Positions 30,594-38,290 of a stretch of 64,000 bases of DNA are shown one piece after another (the stretch's first letter is position 1; the number at the start of each line of letters is the position of its first letter). A program made the position numbers and the translations under genes. The stretch comes from a bacterium. Its GTDB lineage: Bacteria > Bdellovibrionota_C > UBA2361 > RFPC01. The DNA is taken from assembly GCA_030431715.1 (NCBI GenBank), contig JAUIIO010000001.1:124001-188000 (forward strand). The letters are read 5' to 3'. The notes below the pieces were generated by a model. That model did no database searches. It was given only the letters and a program-made list of their open reading frames with translations, and was not told the DNA's origin.

Positions 30594-31855
30594 TACCCAT
30601 CAGTGAGTTCAGCAAGGAAGTACTTCTTTTTTCCACTGCGTAAGATAACAAGAGATGAACCAGAAGATAGGTAATCTGACAGAGCATCTCCAGGGCTAGA
30701 GGCTCGTTGTTGATTGATGTAGGCACCACCACCTGTGATGAGTCGCTTTGCTTCCCCGTTTGAGTTGGCAGCTCCAGCCTGGACAAAGAATTCGGTGAGT
30801 GAGAGCTTCATAGCCTCGTTTTTTACTAGCGAAACGGAAGGCACATCACTAAAGATCTCTTTTAAAGCGCTATCATCAATGCCATCAAGAGAGCCTCCAA
30901 AGAGAACTTCAGCACTTTTTTTAGCGGACTGAAGAGCATCTTCTCCGTGTACGAGACGGCAGATTTCATCAGCAAGAGTAACCTGTGCATGCCTTTTTTC
31001 CGGAGATTCTTTCATCTGGGATTCAATCGCCGTGATTTCGTCTTGTGTTAGGAAGGTAAAAGTCTTTAAATGATTAAGCGCGTCTTCGTCACTAATGTTG
31101 AGCCAGAACTGATGGAACTTATATGGACTGGTTCGTGCAGGATCGAGCCATACCGCACCGTCTTCAGATTTTCCGAACTTTTTACCATTACTATCAGTTA
31201 TAAGAGGAAAAGAGAAAGCGTATGCGTCTCCCTGAACTTTACGTCTGATGAGCTCTAAGCCTGCAGTTATATTTCCCCACTGATCTGATCCTCCGATCTG
31301 GAGTTTGCAATCACGAGTCTCATAGAGATGGAGGTAATCAAATGCTTGTAACAGCATGTAGCTAAATTCGGCGTAAGAAATTCCAGAACTCTCGAGTCTA
31401 GATTTGACTACTTCTTTGCCCATCATGTAATTGACAGTGAAATGCTTTCCGTAATCCCTTAAGAATTCCAGAAGGGTAACATCTTTAGTCCAGTCAAGAT
31501 TGTTCACAAATTCGGCTTTGAGTGATAAGCGAGAATAGATCTCACTGACTTGTTGTTTTTGGAACTCTACATTTGCAGCAAGCTCCTCTTTGGACAGGAG
31601 TTGGCGCTCCTTGTTTTTACCGGAGGGGTCTCCGATCGCCCCGGTAGAGCCACCAAAGAGGATGAGCGGCTTAAGGCCCTGTTTGGCGAGATGGGCGCTT
31701 ACCAAGAGAGGGACAAGGTTTCCTACCTGTAAACTTGGTGCGGTAGGGTCAAATCCGACATAAAAGGTCGTGCCCTTGCTAAGTATTGGTATTTGTTCAG
31801 GATCTGATGTATCTTGAACAAGGTTTCGCCATCTCAGATCGGTTAAAATGTCCAT
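30593..31855 (-). CDS. tyrS: Tyrosyl-tRNA synthetase
   Basis: 420 residues of the short bacterial TyrRS. The catalytic core is clear: GFDPTAPSL, QIGGSDQWGNITAG, KKFGKSEDGAVWLDPARTSPYKFHQFW, and an S4-like C-terminal domain. The HIGH signature is altered: the residues are L-Q43-V-G-N46 rather than LHxGH. Asn at the second His is known in some TyrRS, but Gln at the first is unusual. The rest of the core is intact, so the enzyme is expected to be active. Divergently placed from rpmG. Confidence 0.95.
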   Translation of the reverse strand: MDILTDLRWRNLVQDTSDPEQIPILSKGTTFYVGFDPTAPSLQVGNLVPLLVSAHLAKQGLKPLILFGGSTGAIGDPSGKNKERQLLSKEELAANVEFQKQQVSEIYSRLSLKAEFVNNLDWTKDVTLLEFLRDYGKHFTVNYMMGKEVVKSRLESSGISYAEFSYMLLQAFDYLHLYETRDCKLQIGGSDQWGNITAGLELIRRKVQGDAYAFSFPLITDSNGKKFGKSEDGAVWLDPARTSPYKFHQFWLNISDEDALNHLKTFTFLTQDEITAIESQMKESPEKRHAQVTLADEICRLVHGEDALQSAKKSAEVLFGGSLDGIDDSALKEIFSDVPSVSLVKNEAMKLSLTEFFVQAGAANSNGEAKRLITGGGAYINQQRASSPGDALSDYLSSGSSLVILRSGKKKYFLAELTDG

Positions 31856-32097
31856 AACTCACTACTTTATATGTCCCGGTGCTTTCAAGTAAAGAGTACG
31901 AAGCGATTTCCCAAAAGGCCACGTAGATAATTTCCCAAACACCTTGAACCGGAGAGAAAAGTATGAAAATATATCATCCTGATTTTACAGGACTTTGCTG
32001 ATCCGAGTGACAGTACAACTGTGCTGACAGAATGTCAGTACTACCGTATCAATTTCTATTGTAAAACAGAGAGTTTAAAAGCAGGGAGTTTATAAGC
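31856..32097. promoter_or_regulatory. Divergent promoter region, tyrS / rpmG
   Basis: The region has two direct copies of ATTTCCCAAA (31906-31915 and 31930-31939) and a short CTGACA-GAA-TGTCAG inverted repeat (about 32013-32027). I do not identify a regulator or a reliable promoter match. A weak AGG/GGAG-like sequence (GCAGGGAG) precedes the rpmG ATG. Confidence 0.35.
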
Positions 32098-32304
32098 ATG
32101 GCCAAGGCTCAAAAGGAAACGACATTTCTCGTATCTTCAGAAGGGACAGGATTCTTTTACACTATCAGACGCAATAAGCGTAAGAACCGGGGCGATAAGA
32201 AGCTCGCACTCAAGAAGTACGATCCGGTAGCCGGTAAGCACGTTGTCTTCGAAGAGAAGAAACTTTCCAAGCTTAAAAAGAAATACAAGCCAGCAGCTCA
32301 GTAA
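32098..32304 (+). CDS. rpmG: 50S ribosomal protein L33
   Basis: 68 residues. The [19 protein letters not shown] core and [18 protein letters not shown] end match L33. The zinc-binding cysteines of the C+ form are absent, so it is the zinc-independent type. A basic C-terminal extension ([12 protein letters not shown]) makes it a little longer than usual. A hairpin follows the stop. Confidence 0.95.
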   Translation: MAKAQKETTFLVSSEGTGFFYTIRRNKRKNRGDKKLALKKYDPVAGKHVVFEEKKLSKLKKKYKPAAQ

Positions 32305-32325
32305 TTTGCTATTTTAGATAGCAAA
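32305..32325 (+). terminator. Short hairpin after rpmG
   Basis: TTTGCTAT and ATAGCAAA form a perfect 8-base stem with a five-base loop (TTTAG). No T-run follows, so it may be an mRNA-processing or stability hairpin rather than a full terminator. Confidence 0.35.
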
Positions 32326-32332
32326 TCTGATA

Positions 32333-34669
32333 TTGAGGGTGGTTTCTTTGGTCAGTACGCATAAGTCAGCTCAGAATTTAGATAGCGAATCGAAAACTCC
32401 TACGACTGAAGATTCAGTCACAATGGAGGAAGCATCTCCTTTTCAAGCATCACCAGAGGGTGATGAGGAGGCGCAGGATCTCGCGTTAACTGATACTCGT
32501 TCCCGGCAGTTTCTTTCAGATTACAGCACCAGAACTGATGGTGGATACAAGTACCGTGTTGCGGAACGAGACGGAAAGCTTGTTACGGCTGAGAATTTCA
32601 GGCTGGTTGCGTTTTCGCTCATTAACGTTCTTTGTTTTGCTGTCTTTGAACATCTAAATATTATTCCACCGCAAACAAGAGCGTTTTTCATCGCTGGATA
32701 TCTCTCCTATTTTCTTGCTGGCGTGACGATTATCTTCGCATTTAAAGGGTATATTAAGCGTGGGATAAGGAACTTACTCCGCGGAGCAATTACGCGAGCT
32801 ACGTTGTTGTCGATTTTTCTCTTGCTCGCCTTTGGTGGCACTGGATATTTGCTCTTTGAGTCCGAAGCCCGTCTTCTTTTTACTCCACTAGCGGAAGGGC
32901 TTGTTGCTTCGATCTTTCTTGTTTTTCTTTACGAGTCTGTTGTCACAAATTATTTGCACCGGGCAGATGAGCTTTCAGGTTTTTGGCCGCTTAAGGTTCC
33001 CAGAACATACCTTAGGTATGAGAAAAAGATTGGCGATAGCTCAACCGCAACGGTTTCTTCGGAAAGTGTACAGGCTGGGAATGAAGATGCCGTGCTCGAC
33101 AAATCTAATGCTTCCTTACGTTCGGTTCCTCCTGCGGTCTTAAGAGAGGGCGATATGCTTTTTCTTGAATCTGGTGATGTTGTTCCTGCCGACGGCACGA
33201 TACTTCGAGGGAAGTGTATTGTACTTGAGCGCAAGCTGAGTGGTGCAGCCGTGCGTGGCTTCCGTCAAAAAGGGCAGAAGGTCTGGGCAGGCTCTACGTT
33301 GCTCTCCGGAAAGGTAAACGTTGAGGTTACCGCTAGGTGTAATGAATCTGTGCTTTCGACGTTTACAAGTATTCTTGATTCAAGGATTGCTGAGCTTGCG
33401 AAGAGGCGACAGGGGAATTTTACTACGATTAATATTTTAAATGGTCTCCTTCTCTTTTCTGCCGCATGTACGTTTCTCTATTGGAGTCAGGACTATGGCA
33501 AGGGTACAGCATCTGTCGTTGAAAGTTCAGAGTTGTTTTTTGTTCGATTGCGAGCATTTCTCTCTGCGCTTTCAGTGTTGGCGGTTGCGCCTCTTTGTGC
33601 CTTCTTGCTTATCCTCGGGAGAGCTCCTGAGCTCATGCTGACCTCGCTCTTTATGCGTGGGGTACTTGTGGTGAACAACAAAGTGCTTAAGGCCTTTTCA
33701 GGTATCAAGCATTTCGTTATGCACTTTCATCCTGAAGAGCAGGACGGTAGGGCTCACGTTAAGAAATTTGAAATCTTGGACCAGAAATTTGAGAAAAAGG
33801 GACTTCTTGAAGCGCTTGCATGTTTGTTGAGCGTCTCAGAGCATTTCACTGACAGGGCAATTGTTGAGCATGCGGCTGAACAGCTGTGTGCAGGAGCGTT
33901 GCACGATGTTTCTGATGTTCAGGTAGTGCCCGGATACGGCGTGCTTGGACTTGTTGATGGCGCTGACCTAAGTGTCGGCACAGAAGGCTTTTTGATCGAG
34001 CGGGGAATTTATGTTCAACCCTCCGATCTATTCTCTGAGGTTTCGAGTCAGGAAACGCCGGTATACATTGCCATTTATGATCAGGTTATTGCCAGAGTCT
34101 TGATAGGTGAGCCGCTAAGATCGGACGCCAAGGGGTTAAGGGAAAAACTTAAATCGATTAAGAGAAGACTTGTGCTCTGCAGTGATTCCAGTGACAGAGA
34201 AGCAGTAGATAATTTTGGAAAGGGAATTGGATTGGATCTCGCCGAAATATCATCAGATCTCGATGAAAAATCTTATCTTCGTAAGCTTGAGATGCTCTCT
34301 GATGTAAACCGCGGTAGCGCAGCTAGGGGCGGAACAGGTATCGCCCTCTATTCACCTGAACCAGCTCCAAAGAGCATCAGAGAGAAAATTGATATTAGCT
34401 TTAGTCGATTTGATGAGCTTAAGTGGGAGACAGATAGGGCAGATGTTTACCTTATGGATAACGATGTTCAGCGTCTAGCCTCCATTCTTTCTGTTGCTGA
34501 TAATACACGTCGTGTTGTTCTCGTGCTTCAGGTCTTTGGTGCTCTCCTTGCGGGGCTTCTTCTTATAGGGGCTGTAACAGCGAGTTTGCCTCCACTTATT
34601 AACCTGCTAAGCGCTGTTATCGGCGTTATATTTGCGGTACTGCTCTCTTTACGTCTGCTGCCAAGATAA
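32333..34669 (+). CDS. P1B-type ATPase homologue lacking catalytic residues
   Basis: 778 residues with the heavy-metal P-ATPase plan: four N-terminal helices, an actuator domain, two helices, a cytoplasmic N/P region, and two C-terminal helices. The actuator domain is clear (GDMLFLESGDVVPADGT, from G273), and an SEH nucleotide-domain motif persists (SVSEHFTDRAIVEHA). The transport-cysteine region reads PLCA rather than CPC. The phosphorylation motif DKTGT is replaced (VMHFHPEE, His464 at the Asp position), TGES reads SGAA (303-306), and GDGxND is absent. It cannot cycle as a pump, so a regulatory or structural pseudoenzyme role is inferred. Start uncertain: TTG 32333, TTG 32348 (better Shine-Dalgarno spacing) or ATG 32423. 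Confidence 0.72.
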   Translation: MRVVSLVSTHKSAQNLDSESKTPTTEDSVTMEEASPFQASPEGDEEAQDLALTDTRSRQFLSDYSTRTDGGYKYRVAERDGKLVTAENFRLVAFSLINVLCFAVFEHLNIIPPQTRAFFIAGYLSYFLAGVTIIFAFKGYIKRGIRNLLRGAITRATLLSIFLLLAFGGTGYLLFESEARLLFTPLAEGLVASIFLVFLYESVVTNYLHRADELSGFWPLKVPRTYLRYEKKIGDSSTATVSSESVQAGNEDAVLDKSNASLRSVPPAVLREGDMLFLESGDVVPADGTILRGKCIVLERKLSGAAVRGFRQKGQKVWAGSTLLSGKVNVEVTARCNESVLSTFTSILDSRIAELAKRRQGNFTTINILNGLLLFSAACTFLYWSQDYGKGTASVVESSELFFVRLRAFLSALSVLAVAPLCAFLLILGRAPELMLTSLFMRGVLVVNNKVLKAFSGIKHFVMHFHPEEQDGRAHVKKFEILDQKFEKKGLLEALACLLSVSEHFTDRAIVEHAAEQLCAGALHDVSDVQVVPGYGVLGLVDGADLSVGTEGFLIERGIYVQPSDLFSEVSSQETPVYIAIYDQVIARVLIGEPLRSDAKGLREKLKSIKRRLVLCSDSSDREAVDNFGKGIGLDLAEISSDLDEKSYLRKLEMLSDVNRGSAARGGTGIALYSPEPAPKSIREKIDISFSRFDELKWETDRADVYLMDNDVQRLASILSVADNTRRVVLVLQVFGALLAGLLLIGAVTASLPPLINLLSAVIGVIFAVLLSLRLLPR

Positions 34670-34817
34670 TATACCAAGGCCACGAAGGTAATTTGTGGCA
34701 ATTTCAGTGGTTTAGAGACACTAATCACCTTTTACATTTTCGTTACAAACGCTTTTATTATCCTTCCATCATAATGGCGAAATATAAGCGAACGCCGCTA
34801 CTTTTAGGAGAAGAGAG

Positions 34818-35180
34818 ATGGCAGAATGTAGCGAAAAAAACATAGAACGATCCACTTCCATATATGTTCACGATGAGCCAGCAGTCATCTCAGAAGGTGC
34901 CGCCGTACCGGCGAGTAAGTTGCTGCTAGCAATGCTTGTAGACCGTCTGGATTGTTTTGTAGAGGCATATCATCACTGTAATGATCCTGAGCATCGGGAG
35001 ATATTTTTTGAAGCAGATGATTGGATCTATGGCTCTGAAGAAGAAGAGCATTTCTTTTCATTCTCATCAACGTGCCGCGAGCTAAAGCTCGATCCCTTAA
35101 AGCTTCAACTTGGTCTTCTTAATGTTACTCTGAGTAAGAAGTTTATCTGGAAGAAGGTGGGGGCTCCGGTGGAGCAGTAG
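34818..35180 (+). CDS. Small hypothetical protein, paralogue of the 36350 gene
   Basis: 120 residues with an AGGAG-type ribosome-binding site. The C-terminal 70 residues share a pattern with the minus-strand gene at 36350-36646: a KLLLAMLVDRL helix, an acidic segment ending in a Trp-containing ADDWIYGS, then FSFSSTCRELKLDPLKLQLGLL. The other protein has RLLAAVLQRAI, ARLWLIDDEP and FAFICEALDLDMQGLREAI. I see no known enzymatic motif. The family looks like a small helical protein with one conserved cysteine. Confidence 0.7.
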   Translation: MAECSEKNIERSTSIYVHDEPAVISEGAAVPASKLLLAMLVDRLDCFVEAYHHCNDPEHREIFFEADDWIYGSEEEEHFFSFSSTCRELKLDPLKLQLGLLNVTLSKKFIWKKVGAPVEQ

Positions 35181-35204
35181 GTTCTGGTGGTTGTTGCGGA
35201 AGGC

Positions 35205-35275
35205 GATGATGAGGGAGGTCACTCGTGCTCAGACAGCCCTGCGGGAACTGCGCGCGAGTGACCTCCCTCATCATC
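35205..35275. repeat. Long inverted repeat (hairpin)
   Basis: The arm at 35205-35225 (GATGATGAGGGAGGTCACTC...) is the exact reverse complement of 35255-35275; including three inner pairs, the stem is about 24 bases. A smaller hairpin (CCC-TGC-GGG) sits in the loop. It could be a MITE, a strong RNA stem, or a terminator for the upstream gene, though no T-run follows. Confidence 0.7.
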
Positions 35276-35362
35276 ACTTTTGGTTATTCGTACTTTCTCA
35301 CGGAGACGGGAGTGGGGGGAAGTGGACGGCTCGGCTTTGCCATCGCTTGTTGGTGCTCAGTA

Positions 35363-35394
35363 CCTTGTCCTGCTCCTTGTCCTAAACCTGCTCC
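35363..35394. repeat. CCTNNN hexamer array
   Basis: Units CCTTGT, CCTGCT, CCTTGT, CCTAAA, CCTGCT in strict six-base register. See the related arrays at 30020-30052 and 62063-62095. This one lies about 110 bases from a REP-like element. Confidence 0.6.
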
Positions 35395-35507
35395 AAATTA
35401 AATTTCCGAAATGGATGTCATTGGAGCGCAAAAGTTACCTCCGGCTCTGCCGGAGGCCCCGTAGAGTTTGACAGTATCTGAGATCAACAGAGAGCTTAAG
35501 AGCAATC

Positions 35508-35635
35508 GTCATTGCGAGGAGCTGAGGTCGCAGACCGAACGACGCGGCAATCTCTATGCCCTTGCTACAAATTTTTGTTCGAGTCCCGGAGATTGCCGCG
35601 TCGTTCAGCCTTTGGCTTCAGCTCCTCGCAATGAC
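35508..35635. repeat. REP/MITE-like palindromic element, copy 1
   Basis: 128 bases with outer arms GTCATTGCGAGGAGCTG and its exact reverse complement, plus inner arms GAACGACGCGGCAATCTC and its reverse complement. Copies 2 and 3 are at 58304-58435 and 61897-62058. Elements with a TCATTGCGAGGAGC core and GCGGCAATCTC are dispersed in many bacterial genomes; which enzyme moves them here is not visible. Confidence 0.85.
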
Positions 35636-35682
35636 AAGGCGGGCTAAAACTTAGTTTACAATGCACTGGTGAATACCGTGTC

Positions 35683-35904
35683 TTAATGAATAAGCTGATG
35701 TGTCCCTAATCGCGATTCCTCAGGATCCTGATCGCTTTCAGATTCAATCGTTACTGATGTCTGAGTATCAGGGATACTATAGCGTTCCTCTACCCAGCCA
35801 CCGAGGTCCAAGAGCTGACATCTACTAGAGCAGAAGGGAAAGGCCCCAAGTTCTTTATCTTTTGTGAAAATGCTTTCGCAGCTCGGGCAGACGTATTTTT
35901 TCAT
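35683..35904 (-). CDS. yacG: DNA gyrase inhibitor YacG
   Basis: 73 residues. A zinc-binding protein with the YacG pattern: CPSC near the N-terminus, then FCSSRC, and LDLGGWVEERYSIP. Family members bind DNA gyrase GyrB and inhibit it. It lies 20 bases behind a small hypothetical gene on the same strand and probably shares its transcript. Confidence 0.9.
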   Translation of the reverse strand: MKKYVCPSCESIFTKDKELGAFPFCSSRCQLLDLGGWVEERYSIPDTQTSVTIESESDQDPEESRLGTHQLIH

Positions 35905-35924
35905 TGTATGAAAATGCCTCGTCT

Positions 35925-36188
35925 TTAGGTTAATTTTTTAAGCTTTACTTTATCAATTTGAATAGCATCAGCGGCGAGTACTTCGAGTTGTTGGAATGTA
36001 GAGTCGCGCTTGAGGTACTCTTCGTCGGCTTCGCTACCCGGTTCGACGTAGAGTATGTCGTCTTCAATGTGGTAGGCCGTTACTCGTCTCAGGTGCTCAA
36101 GGAGTCCCAGCTGGAGTTTCTCATCAAGAGTCTCTAGGAGCTTCTCCCATTTCTCAGGATTGTTACCTTTCTTTGAAGATACATTCAT
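35925..36188 (-). CDS. Small hypothetical protein upstream of yacG
   Basis: 87 residues from the second ATG (MNVSSKKGNNPEK); an upstream in-frame start at 36209 exists. The sequence has a LLETLDEKLQLGLLEHLRRVTAYHIEDDILYVEPG core that I do not recognise. It reads into yacG and is preceded by a strong palindrome (36217-36250). Confidence 0.6.
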   Translation of the reverse strand: MNVSSKKGNNPEKWEKLLETLDEKLQLGLLEHLRRVTAYHIEDDILYVEPGSEADEEYLKRDSTFQQLEVLAADAIQIDKVKLKKLT

Positions 36189-36216
36189 ATATGAATTATA
36201 ACATCCCACGTGAAAA

Positions 36217-36250
36217 GGGGACAGACCTTAAAAGATTTAGGTCTGTCCCC
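36217..36250. repeat. GGGGACAGACCT palindrome
   Basis: A perfect 12-base stem, GGGGACAGACCT/AGGTCTGTCCCC, with a ten-base loop. Sequences of this GGGGACAGACC type are commonly seen beside REP-associated tyrosine (Y1) transposases; no transposase is present here, so it may be a stranded element. It could also act as a transcription terminator between divergent genes. Confidence 0.6.
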
Positions 36251-36349
36251 CCTATAATGCATGCCCCTCATACTGAGCGTGACATCTTGTACCGTAGTAG
36301 TATCTATCTTGAGAATAGAAATATAATGTCGGTACAGCGCGGTGATGGT

Positions 36350-36646
36350 TTATACAGCTTCCGCTTTAAGCTGTTGACGAGTCGCAGTTGCTCCTTCTGC
36401 TTCTTGCATAACAATCGCTTCGCGAAGGCCTTGCATGTCGAGATCAAGTGCTTCACAAATGAACGCGAATGTAAGAGGTGCATCAGTTGGCTCGTCATCG
36501 ATGAGCCAGAGCCTTGCTCCTTCTTTAAGATCTCCATCTCCAGTAAGAAAATCAGTGATTGCTCTTTGTAGTACAGCAGCGAGTAAACGTCTCTCAGGAA
36601 CGTGTGTTGTGTCCTGTGGGTTTTCAGCATTTTCCCAGAATTTCAT
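36350..36646 (-). CDS. Small hypothetical protein, paralogue of the 34818 gene
   Basis: 98 residues. An AAGGAA ribosome-binding site is placed well upstream of the ATG on the minus strand. The protein shares its helix pattern and the FxxICExLxLDxxxLRxxI region with the 34818 gene, as described there. No known function. The two paralogues lie 1.5 kb apart in opposite orientation, separated by yacG and repeats. Confidence 0.7.
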   Translation of the reverse strand: MKFWENAENPQDTTHVPERRLLAAVLQRAITDFLTGDGDLKEGARLWLIDDEPTDAPLTFAFICEALDLDMQGLREAIVMQEAEGATATRQQLKAEAV

Positions 36647-37307
36647 ATGTATTGATTCCTTATTTTATTGCCTCTCACATAACTCTCACGGTTAGTACAT
36701 TGAATCTTAATCTTGCCTTTAGAGAGAGACCTCCCCTGTACTGCGAAAATAAGCCCAAAAAAGAAGGCCATTTTCCAGTCTGGTACACTACTCGTCTAAA
36801 CGTGCGGGGCTCTACAAAAAACGAGCTTTAGCGCGTGTAGGACGGAGTAACTGAAATGGTAGACTCGCCCGGATAAAGGAAAAGATTTTAAAGATTCAGA
36901 TAACTAACTGCGAAAGCCCCTGCGAGTAATTTTGTTGTTAAACTCACACTCTCTCAAAATGCTCTTAAACCAGTACTTCCTGTGGACTTCCTTGAGGTTT
37001 TATCAAGGGAGACGGGAGGTTTAAGATATTTTTGAAAGAGGTCTTTCCAGTAGTTCAAATAAAACTAAGATCTGTCAGGATGTGTGGAGCTCAATTAAGA
37101 GTTTTCCAAAAGGCACCAAGCAGACTCTTGCTTCTTGCAAAAAATGAGATACTTCAAAAAACCGCAACTACTTACTGAAAACATCTCTTCTTCCGACAAA
37201 AGCTGTGCTTTTACGCAGAAGAGGCAGCATAATATCAGAATAGATATTCTGAAATCAACGAAAAAATGCAGTGGCGGAAAAAAACTTATGGCCATAACCG
37301 CCTGAAA
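36647..37307. other. Unexplained intergenic region
   Basis: About 660 bases with no convincing gene. A 66-codon frame on the minus strand near 37095-37295 shows no coding character. The part around 36809-37040 has GC-rich stretches and short complementary segments (ACTCGC/GCGAGT), so a structured RNA is possible. I checked for tmRNA, 6S and RNase P hallmarks and found none. A TCAGAAT-AGAT-ATTCTGA palindrome lies at 37235-37252. Confidence 0.5.
37235..37252. promoter_or_regulatory. TCAGAAT palindrome
   Basis: TCAGAAT and ATTCTGA form a perfect 7-base inverted repeat around AGAT. It is a possible operator or part of a hairpin; no regulator is assigned. Confidence 0.25.
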
Positions 37308-38189
37308 TTATTCGTTTTGCGATCTTCCGGCTATCTCGGCGGCTATCGTGGCGGTTATCTGCTTAAGAATTCCAGCTAAGTCTGAGTCCAGCTGTAGAGA
37401 TCTCTGGTTCTCCTTATCTAGGGAATCACGAAGGTCGGCAATTTCACGAGCATTTTGCTGGCTGGCCTCGCGAAGGCGTTCAAAATTCTCACGAAAGGTA
37501 GCTGTTCGATCGTTGTCCATGTTTCCGAGGATAAGTTTTATATAGGGCTTTAGATCTTCAAGTTCGTTTAGGCCGTCGGGTATTCCTTTTATCGCAGGCA
37601 TATCTTTTAGAATTCCTCGTTGATACTTGAGTAGGGTGTCATCAGCATGCCGAACGAGCTGCTTTGATGCGAAGAGCTCGCTAATATCCTGTGCAAGAAG
37701 TTCAAATTCTTTATCTGCTCCCTGAATTTCTCTCGACAGATTGAGCGCTTTGCTTCTTGCATCTTGAAGTTGCTCGACTTTTTCAAAGTAGCTTCGATAC
37801 AACTGTTTTAGGGGGGCAGAAAGTTGTTCAACAGAGAGGTCGTAGGCTCTTCTGACCTCGCCAACTTGAAGTTTTTCAATAGAATTTAAGAGTATTTCAT
37901 TTCGATAGAGTTTGTTTTCACTAACGTCTTCGTCTAACCCAAGTATTTCGGTGGTAAGAGCCGAGGGGCGCGCGAGCCACTTAAGCGAATCACGGACTTC
38001 CTGTCGAGTGTTTCCTCGCTGAATCTGCATAGCGACCTTATCGCTAAGAGTGGAGCGCATGAGCACCTCTAGATAGGTGTACTTTGCAGCAAAGATACCA
38101 AGTGCAACAAGAAAGCCGATAAGTGCCAGTAGCGCATGTCCGGGAGAGAGAGAGGTTGAGAGATGAGGGTTTAATTTAATTTGTGCCAT
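37308..38189 (-). CDS. Single-span membrane protein with coiled coils
   Basis: 293 residues. One membrane helix near residues 18-36 (ALLALIGFLVALGIFAAKY), then a long mostly helical region with heptad-like stretches (VEQLQDARSKALNLSREIQGADKEFELLAQDI; a C-terminal segment around ADLRDSLDKENQ). I recognise no family. The anchor and coils suggest a membrane-tethered scaffold or sensor. It is monocistronic and divergent from sufS. Confidence 0.65.
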   Translation of the reverse strand: MAQIKLNPHLSTSLSPGHALLALIGFLVALGIFAAKYTYLEVLMRSTLSDKVAMQIQRGNTRQEVRDSLKWLARPSALTTEILGLDEDVSENKLYRNEILLNSIEKLQVGEVRRAYDLSVEQLSAPLKQLYRSYFEKVEQLQDARSKALNLSREIQGADKEFELLAQDISELFASKQLVRHADDTLLKYQRGILKDMPAIKGIPDGLNELEDLKPYIKLILGNMDNDRTATFRENFERLREASQQNAREIADLRDSLDKENQRSLQLDSDLAGILKQITATIAAEIAGRSQNE

Positions 38190-38290
38190 GTGTGGACGTT
38201 GCCTTCATGTTGCTTCCTGAGACAGAGTTCCAATGAGCGGAACCTTGTATAGCGTATTGAGGTAATGTAACGTTATCTTAGTGAAAAAGT

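Larger units (their letters stand above)
35181..35682. other. Repeat-rich intergenic region
   Basis: About 500 bases without a gene. It holds four elements: a 21-base perfect inverted repeat (35205-35225 with 35255-35275); a CCTNNN hexamer array (35363-35394); a GC-rich hairpin CCTCCGGC/GCCGGAGG (35438-35456); and a REP/MITE-like element (35508-35635). All are non-coding; short open frames here are chance. Confidence 0.75.

Noticed and set aside
35191-35385. Open frame inside the repeat region
   Set aside because: It runs through the 24-base inverted repeat and the hexamer array, so it is a chance frame.
35508-35635. CRISPR-like repeat
   Set aside because: The repeats are inverted arms of one hairpin, not direct repeats with spacers; the copies are dispersed by kilobases.
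36809-37080. Possible tmRNA
   Set aside because: No TTCGAC near the 5' end, no tag frame ending in ALAA-like residues, and no tRNA-like 3' end.
37095-37295. 66-codon minus-strand ORF
   Set aside because: No ribosome-binding site, no domain, and composition unlike neighbours.
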